The notes beneath the pieces were generated by a model. It searched no databases, was not told the DNA's origin, and worked only from the letters and a program-made list of their open reading frames with translations. Below, piece after piece: positions 59,406-64,000 of a DNA stretch of 64,000 bases. Source of the stretch: Hypericum androsaemum (Eukaryota; Streptophyta; Magnoliopsida; Malpighiales; Hypericaceae); assembly GCA_963995505.1 (NCBI GenBank), contig OZ023199.1, positions 8,663,373 to 8,727,372 on the forward strand. The letters run 5' to 3'. How positions within the stretch are numbered: position 1 is the first letter of the stretch; each line of letters begins with the position of its first letter. The position numbers were made by a program, and so were the translations under genes.

Positions 59406-60346
59406 ATTTTGACATTTTCACGACATGACACCAAACTACCTAAAAATGAGTTTCCTTTTATTATAGTAAGATATATGCCACTCATATTTGTAAGGGATCG
59501 ATAAAACTATCTTTTTAAGATTAATTTATTGTATGAAAATGATAAAGTTTAAATTCAAATATACCCTTAAGAAAATATCTTTCCAATGAAAAAAACTGAA
59601 GAATTAGAGTGTAGAACAATTTTCTATGACATAATGTAAGAATTTATCGAAAAAAATCTTCTGGTTATCTTTTTAAGGAATCTCATTGTTTCGATAGAAA
59701 ATATTTTCTTAGCGGAAAAAAAATCCTTTGAAGGAAGTTTTAAGTTCAAATTCCCTCCCCTACTATGAAGCATAGTTATAAAAAAATACCCGGAGAACGA
59801 CCCGCGTTGCTCTCCTTGTAGCGGTTAGACTCGTCCAACCGGTCAGATTGCCAATCGGACCGGATATTTTTTCTTATATACTTCTATTTTTTTAGAAATA
59901 CATGTATGTATATATTATATAAGACGGATTTGCAAGAATTAAAACATTCTAGTGACTTTTAGTTAATTTTCAATTCTCACTTTCCTTTCCAACGAAAGAC
60001 ACCTTCTCTCTTTCATTAATTAATTATTTCCTAATCTCTCACACTTCCTAATCTTAATTAACCTCTCCCCATTTCCACCAAATAGAAACAAACTGCACTC
60101 CATCCAGCCCCTTCCTCGTCATTTCTTTTCCCTCTTTCCTTTTCTTTTTTTCTTTCTTTTCATCCTTCGTCATTCATTTGTTGTGGCTTCCTTAGATCTG
60201 CAAAGTCCAAGGTTAATATTCTTCCACTCCCTATTTGGTTGTCTCAACGTTCAACCCAAGCTCCTGTGCGAAGCACTGAAGCAGCTTCACCGATACCACC
60301 AATGGCACGTCATTCCTCGATAAGCGAACGCGTAGAGAATCAAAGA

Positions 60347-60613
60347 TCAAGTTCCATCGCCTCCAAATCCCCAGTTCTTCTTTGTTTTTGAGTTCAGGGT
60401 TGGGAAAATTGGAAAGAATTGGGAGAAATCAAGAGAGTTCTTGCTGACCTCCTCCTCCAACGTGGAGACGCCAGCCGCCGCATCGGAATTCCGCGTCACC
60501 ACTACCTCCTCCTCCTCGTATGCAGCTGGCAGAAGTGCCGTGGGAGAGGACGACGCCGTCTCCTGGAGCTCGTCCGCGAACCCTACGCTAATTAGCCTCG
60601 TCCTCTTAAACAC
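60347..60613 (-). pseudogene. Captured exon-like frame in the Helitron 5' half
   Basis: An 88-codon frame starts about 80 bp inside the Helitron 5' end. It begins MFKRTRLISVGFADELQETA and continues into Glu-rich EEEEVVVTRNSDAAAGVSTL. A GTCAGC after the second Glu run could be an old splice donor. It resembles a first exon of a host gene that I do not recognise. High GC against an AT-rich background supports capture. Confidence 0.4.
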
Positions 60614-60691
60614 ATGATTTAATTAAAAGGGTAGTATTGACATTTCCACACGGCAGATCAAAAAAGAGGGTTTACATTATTATAGTAAAAT

Positions 60692-61153
60692 TATTTTGTG
60701 CTCTTTCAATAGCTCATTGAATATCACACTACACGCTAATAGGAAGCTATAGCTTTGACCACATCGGTATATCCAACAAGAAACTTCGAATCTAATCTGC
60801 CTCTTTAACTGCTAGATCCAACACTATGAATTACGATCCCATAGTTGATCTAGCAATGCAAGTTTGTTTGCACGATCTTCACGAGACTGCTGCTCCCCCA
60901 ATCGTAAATATGTAACCGCTCGTGGATTTTATATTCTTGGAGTCCAAAATCCAGTCTGAATACCCTTCAACAACGACTGAATGTCTCGTATAGTGTAATC
61001 TATAGTTAGCAGTGTACCTTAAGTATCTAAGGACTCTAACTATCACTTTCTATTGTTCATTACTGGGATTACTTGTATATCTCGATAATCTGTTTACCGA
61101 GTTTACACTATCTAGTCTAGTACAATCAATGAGATACATTAGACTGCCTATAA
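60692..61153 (-). pseudogene. Copia RNase H region (relic)
   Basis: Reads [86 protein letters not shown] and CDIQ-stop-AIERAQNN, all in copia order. A few stops are present. The frame is interrupted on its upstream side by the MITE at 61154 and on its downstream side by the Helitron. Confidence 0.88.
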
Positions 61154-61595
61154 CTATAGTTTTAAAATACAGATTTTGGTACGACCCAGATTTTCGTCCG
61201 TCCTCCAAGTTGTCTGGTCCAACCGGTCAGAATAGATATTTTTTATTAATTTTTTTACTATTATTCAAATTATATGTAGACCAAATAGTCAAAATATAAG
61301 TTACAAAATTTACATTTTAGAAATATCAACCAATTTATAACATATAAAGTTCATTTTTCTTTATTGATTTAGAAAAATCGAGCATATGATACAATTTTTT
61401 AATTTTAATTTTTGCTGATTTGGATAAAATCCTATCAGACCGAGCGATCCGAGTCAAAAACTAATATGAACTGTCCAACCAAATTTTAGGTGGTCTTACC
61501 GAAGGCTGTATAAACATTAAAAAATGACCCACTTTCTTGGGTGATTTATGGTCTGACCTGCCGGACCACCGGTCGGACAATATTTTTTAAAACTA
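61154..61595. mobile_element. 442-bp MITE with 9-bp target duplication
   Basis: Perfect duplication TGCCTATAA at 61145-61153 and 61596-61604. The ends carry inverted TAGTTTTAAAA, and CCAACCGGTCAGA / CGGACCACCGGTCGGACAA words lie just inside. It has no coding capacity. A 9-bp duplication points to a Mutator-type origin. Relatives are visible at 34160-34577 and 59770-59880. Confidence 0.8.
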
Positions 61596-61604
61596 TGCCT
61601 ATAA

Positions 61605-61812
61605 TCCAAAGTAATCTAGTTGTCGCACGCTTTTTCCATGATTCTTGCAAAGACTCGACACTACTTCCATAAGAGTTCTCGCAATATCATTGCTATCCTA
61701 TAGTGACTTTGGGAAAGCATATAACCTTGTAAAGTCTTGGTAATTTTGATCCAAGTATTATGTGAGTTTGTCCCATGTCTTTCGTATCAAAATTTTGCAG
61801 CAACATTCTCTT
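61605..61812 (-). pseudogene. Copia reverse transcriptase fragment upstream of the MITE
   Basis: The minus strand reads LLQNFDTKDMGQTHIILGSK near 61740-61810, equivalent to the family's FDMKDLGEA..ILG.K. After a degenerate stretch it reads RLLWIIG up to the target site, continuing as GSLMY beyond the MITE. Copia similarity stops at about 61812, so the 5' two thirds of this element are missing. Confidence 0.7.
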
Positions 61813-62689
61813 GGTAATTTCTTCTCTGCAATTTTTTGATCTCTTTGGTTTTGTTTCATGGAGTTCGAATACGGGTTTACGAGGATTTCTCCATTTCAGC
61901 AGCTATAGCTAAGTTGCACTGAAGAGTTTAGTTCTTTGTTTCCTTATGTCTTATTGCACATATAATCTAGCCAAACATAATCATGAACATCGAAGCTGGT
62001 TCTCGAAAATTGAATTGTGTGATTGTCTCTTACTAGACCTCAATGCGGCTTATAATGCTATTTGGTATTTTGTGCTCCTCATTCTGGGACGCTGTTGCTT
62101 CGAAGTGGTATCAGGGATGTTGCTGTCATCTCCGTTGGCCGTGGCTTGCACCGGGTTGTTGTCTGCGCTTATTAGAACTTTTAAGAACTGGAACTCTTGT
62201 TGAATTGAATGCTTGCATTGTAGGAACAATAGAGATTTGTCAGGGAAAAAAATCGTGATTGATCTTCGTACCCACTGCTAGGTTGTCCTCTGTTTGCTTT
62301 GGTTGTTGTCATTGTGGTTTGAGAAAATAGAGGGCAATGGTTTCAGTTCATACTCATGGTCATTAAGATTAAGTAATAGGCCTTAGAATTTGGGAACGGT
62401 TACTTCTCTTTGTTGATTCATAAGCTAGAACGATGGGTTTCTGTGGATTTTGTTAATGTGTTCAAATCTCTCGAGGGTAGAGTTTTTTTTTTGTCGTCCC
62501 CCTTGTGATTGGGGGGTTTATGTTTCTGTCGACTTGAAAGAGAGGAAGAAATTGATATTCGTGATTTTTGTGATTTTGGAATTTGGTTTTCGTGATTTTT
62601 GGATTTTGGGTTAAGAGATGGTTGTGGTTTTCCATATGAATTTAAACCCCTAATTGTGAGTTTAACCAGATGAATTTAATCGAGATATG
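61813..62689. other. T/G-rich intergenic or intron-like sequence
   Basis: TG- and TTT-rich plus-strand sequence resembles a plant 5' leader intron, but no exon was anchored. Short frames at 61946-62258 show no domain. Confidence 0.3.
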
Positions 62690-62975
62690 TTTAAATGATT
62701 TGTCCAGTTACATTAAATAGTTTATCCAGTTATATCAAATAGTTTACTCGGTTATATCAAATGGATTATCCGATTATATCGAATAGTTTATCCGGTTATA
62801 TCGAATAGTTTACCCGATTATATCGAATGATTTACACAGTTATATCGAATAGTTTATCCGACTATATTGAATGGTTTAACTGATTATATCGAATGGTTTA
62901 CCCGGCTATATCAAATGATATGTTCAATTATATCGAATGTTATGTCCAATTATTTTAAATACTTATAATAAGAAA
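62690..62975. repeat. 22-bp tandem array
   Basis: About a dozen head-to-tail copies of a 22-bp unit of the form TATATCGAATRGTTTA plus YCCGRT. Each differs by a few substitutions, and period shifts appear only at the right end. The period is not a multiple of three and stops are frequent, so it is not coding. More diverged copies reach 63050. Confidence 0.88.
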
Positions 62976-63059
62976 GTTAAATAATTAATTAAATTATATA
63001 TCGAATAATATATCCGATTATATCAATAATATGTTCAATTATATCCAATGGTATTCCAA

Positions 63060-63723
63060 ATAATGAGCACAAAAATTTAATACACAAAAACCACCAACCT
63101 TTGTAAGTACGCGCATCCTTAATTTTTTTTTTTATTGTGCTCTAATCCAGATTGATCCTAAATTCTTTGTTCCGGGACCAAATATGATCCCATAAAAAAG
63201 ACATTATTAGGTGGCCGGGTTCTTAGCTGGATAGAATGTTTTCTTAATTTGTTTTTTGGAAAGAATGTTTTGTAATTGATTATTTCCTACGTTTTGTGTC
63301 TTATTGGACAGCGTCGTGGACTTCGTTCAATAACTGATCGAACCGAAACTTTTTGGTTGAACCAAGCTTTCGAACCACCCAGTCAAACTGGAATCAGGGC
63401 GATCCGAATACTTTCCGGTTTTTCTTATTCGACCGAACCGAGAACAGCCGCCCCGGTCACCCCGGGGTTTTTAGACATTGCTCCTATCCGAAGCAGAGTA
63501 AACTTTAGGTAGCTCCGCGTCATCACATCCACTTGCACAAAAATGACAGTTCACCCTCTGGTGATCTGAAATGGAACATTCTTATGGTGCATTAGAATTC
63601 CAAGCTGAAGCTACAATCTTTGTTTGAAATGTACGAACCAGGCACCATTCCTCGATCGAATATTTCAGCCAGGACACCTTGTACATAATGTACTGCAGCC
63701 CCACGGTGGGCCAAGTGGATGAC
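63060..63723. other. Intergenic with an old GGTC-type repeat
   Basis: 63310-63470 is GC-richer, with words such as GACCGAACCGAGAAC and CCGGTCACC like those in the short inverted-end elements of this window. No ends could be set. 63540-63723 is likely the 3' untranslated region of the next gene. Confidence 0.3.
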
Positions 63724-64000
63724 TCATGACCTTCTTTCCAACTTCCTGTCGGTGGATCTTTTTTCTTCTGCTTCTCTCCTTTTCTGCTGCCTGCCATTCC
63801 AATCAACAAGGATTAAATAGCAGTACGTCGACAAGAATGCCGCATAAACTGTAAAGTGTATCCTCAAATATGAGACAAGCGGCATAAACTGTCTTTGCAT
63901 ACTATATGATTGGGAAAAACTTACACATATCCCGTGTATCCAGCACCAACATTAGCAGATATAAGTGCAGCGTGAGCCGCAGCTGTAGGCAAAGAATCAT
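63724..64000 (-). CDS. C-terminal end of an unrecognised gene (cut by window edge)
   Basis: Two exons on the minus strand: 63925-64000, open throughout, reads DSLPTAAAHAALISANVGAG then YTGYV; it ends at a GTAAGT donor. The next acceptor, GGCAG at 63791, opens 63724-63790, which reads QQKRREAEEKRSTDRKLERR then Ser and TGA. Phases match, giving a basic, probably helical tail. The family is not recognised. The consistent frame and splice signals argue for a real gene that starts to the right of the window. Confidence 0.45.

Larger units (their letters stand above)
58379..60691 (-). mobile_element. Helitron (2313 bp) inserted in a copia RNase H gene
   Basis: On the minus strand the element starts TTTTACTATAATAATG at 60691. 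The plant consensus starts TC; here the second base is T. It ends with a GC hairpin (CGCATCGCGCATGCG) eight bases before the terminal CTAG at 58382-58379. The target is A followed by T with no duplication, as Helitrons require: the host reads CAAAATAA, element, TGTGTATAATG. Removing the element restores the copia frame exactly. It holds a broken helicase segment in its 3' half and GC-rich host-like sequence in its 5' half, so it is non-autonomous. Confidence 0.88.

Noticed and set aside
1..64000. A biosynthetic cluster, CRISPR array, phage-defence system or organellar insert
   Set aside because: The gene content (two kinases, one glycosyltransferase, one unknown) and the plant transposons give no sign of any of these.

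Overview
The window is nuclear DNA of a flowering plant, most likely a eudicot. It is AT-rich, genes are split by GT-AG introns, and transposable-element remains fill most of the space between genes. No bacterial-type operon, CRISPR array, rRNA unit or convincing tRNA gene was seen. Species cannot be named from this sequence alone.

Three host genes can be modelled from start to stop, and a fourth is cut by the window edge. (1) An 11-exon leucine-rich-repeat receptor-like kinase of the Arabidopsis At5g45780 type lies on the minus strand (4719-7984). (2) A GSK3/shaggy-like kinase of the BIN2 subgroup lies on the minus strand (14936-17660) and carries a DLG in place of the DFG motif. (3) A 10-exon plant O-fucosyltransferase-family protein lies on the plus strand (41247-43971). 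(4) The last two exons of an unrecognised gene lie on the minus strand (63724-64000). Upstream of gene 3 is a broken tandem copy of the same locus (34888-39565): a duplicated 1-kb flank, then a hAT transposon, then a piece of the fucosyltransferase gene that has lost exons 1, 2, 4 and 5.

The rest, left to right: the 3' end and LTR of a copia element (1-994); three Mutator-like elements with long terminal inverted repeats, each enclosing gene-like sequence (1643-2521, 8193-8957, 9126-10269); an RNase H relic and an LTR-like block with a 27-bp minisatellite (3240-4536); a further inverted-end element holding a pogo-like relic (19395-20585); a hAT relic split by a 7.8-kb copia with nearly identical LTRs (21113-29384); a short retroposon, a hAT MITE and a 5S-containing Cassandra-like LTR (30554-32680); a hAT element with a transposase frame broken by only two stops (35908-39142); a 5'-truncated LINE with a 14-bp target-site duplication (46684-48568); a degenerate copia followed by a possible pararetrovirus-like fragment (49650-54700); a solo LTR with a 5-bp duplication (54988-56656); and a copia remnant (56740-61812) interrupted by a 2.3-kb Helitron and a 442-bp MITE. 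A 22-bp tandem array follows (62690-62975).

The clearest structural result is that several nested insertions can be resolved to the base. Removing the Helitron restores a continuous copia reading frame, and target-site duplications frame most of the other insertions. No novel multi-gene system is visible. The most unusual protein-level feature is the DLG-type GSK3. The most unusual genome-level features are the Helitron-in-copia nest, the fragments captured by Mutator-like elements, and the decayed tandem duplicate of the fucosyltransferase locus.
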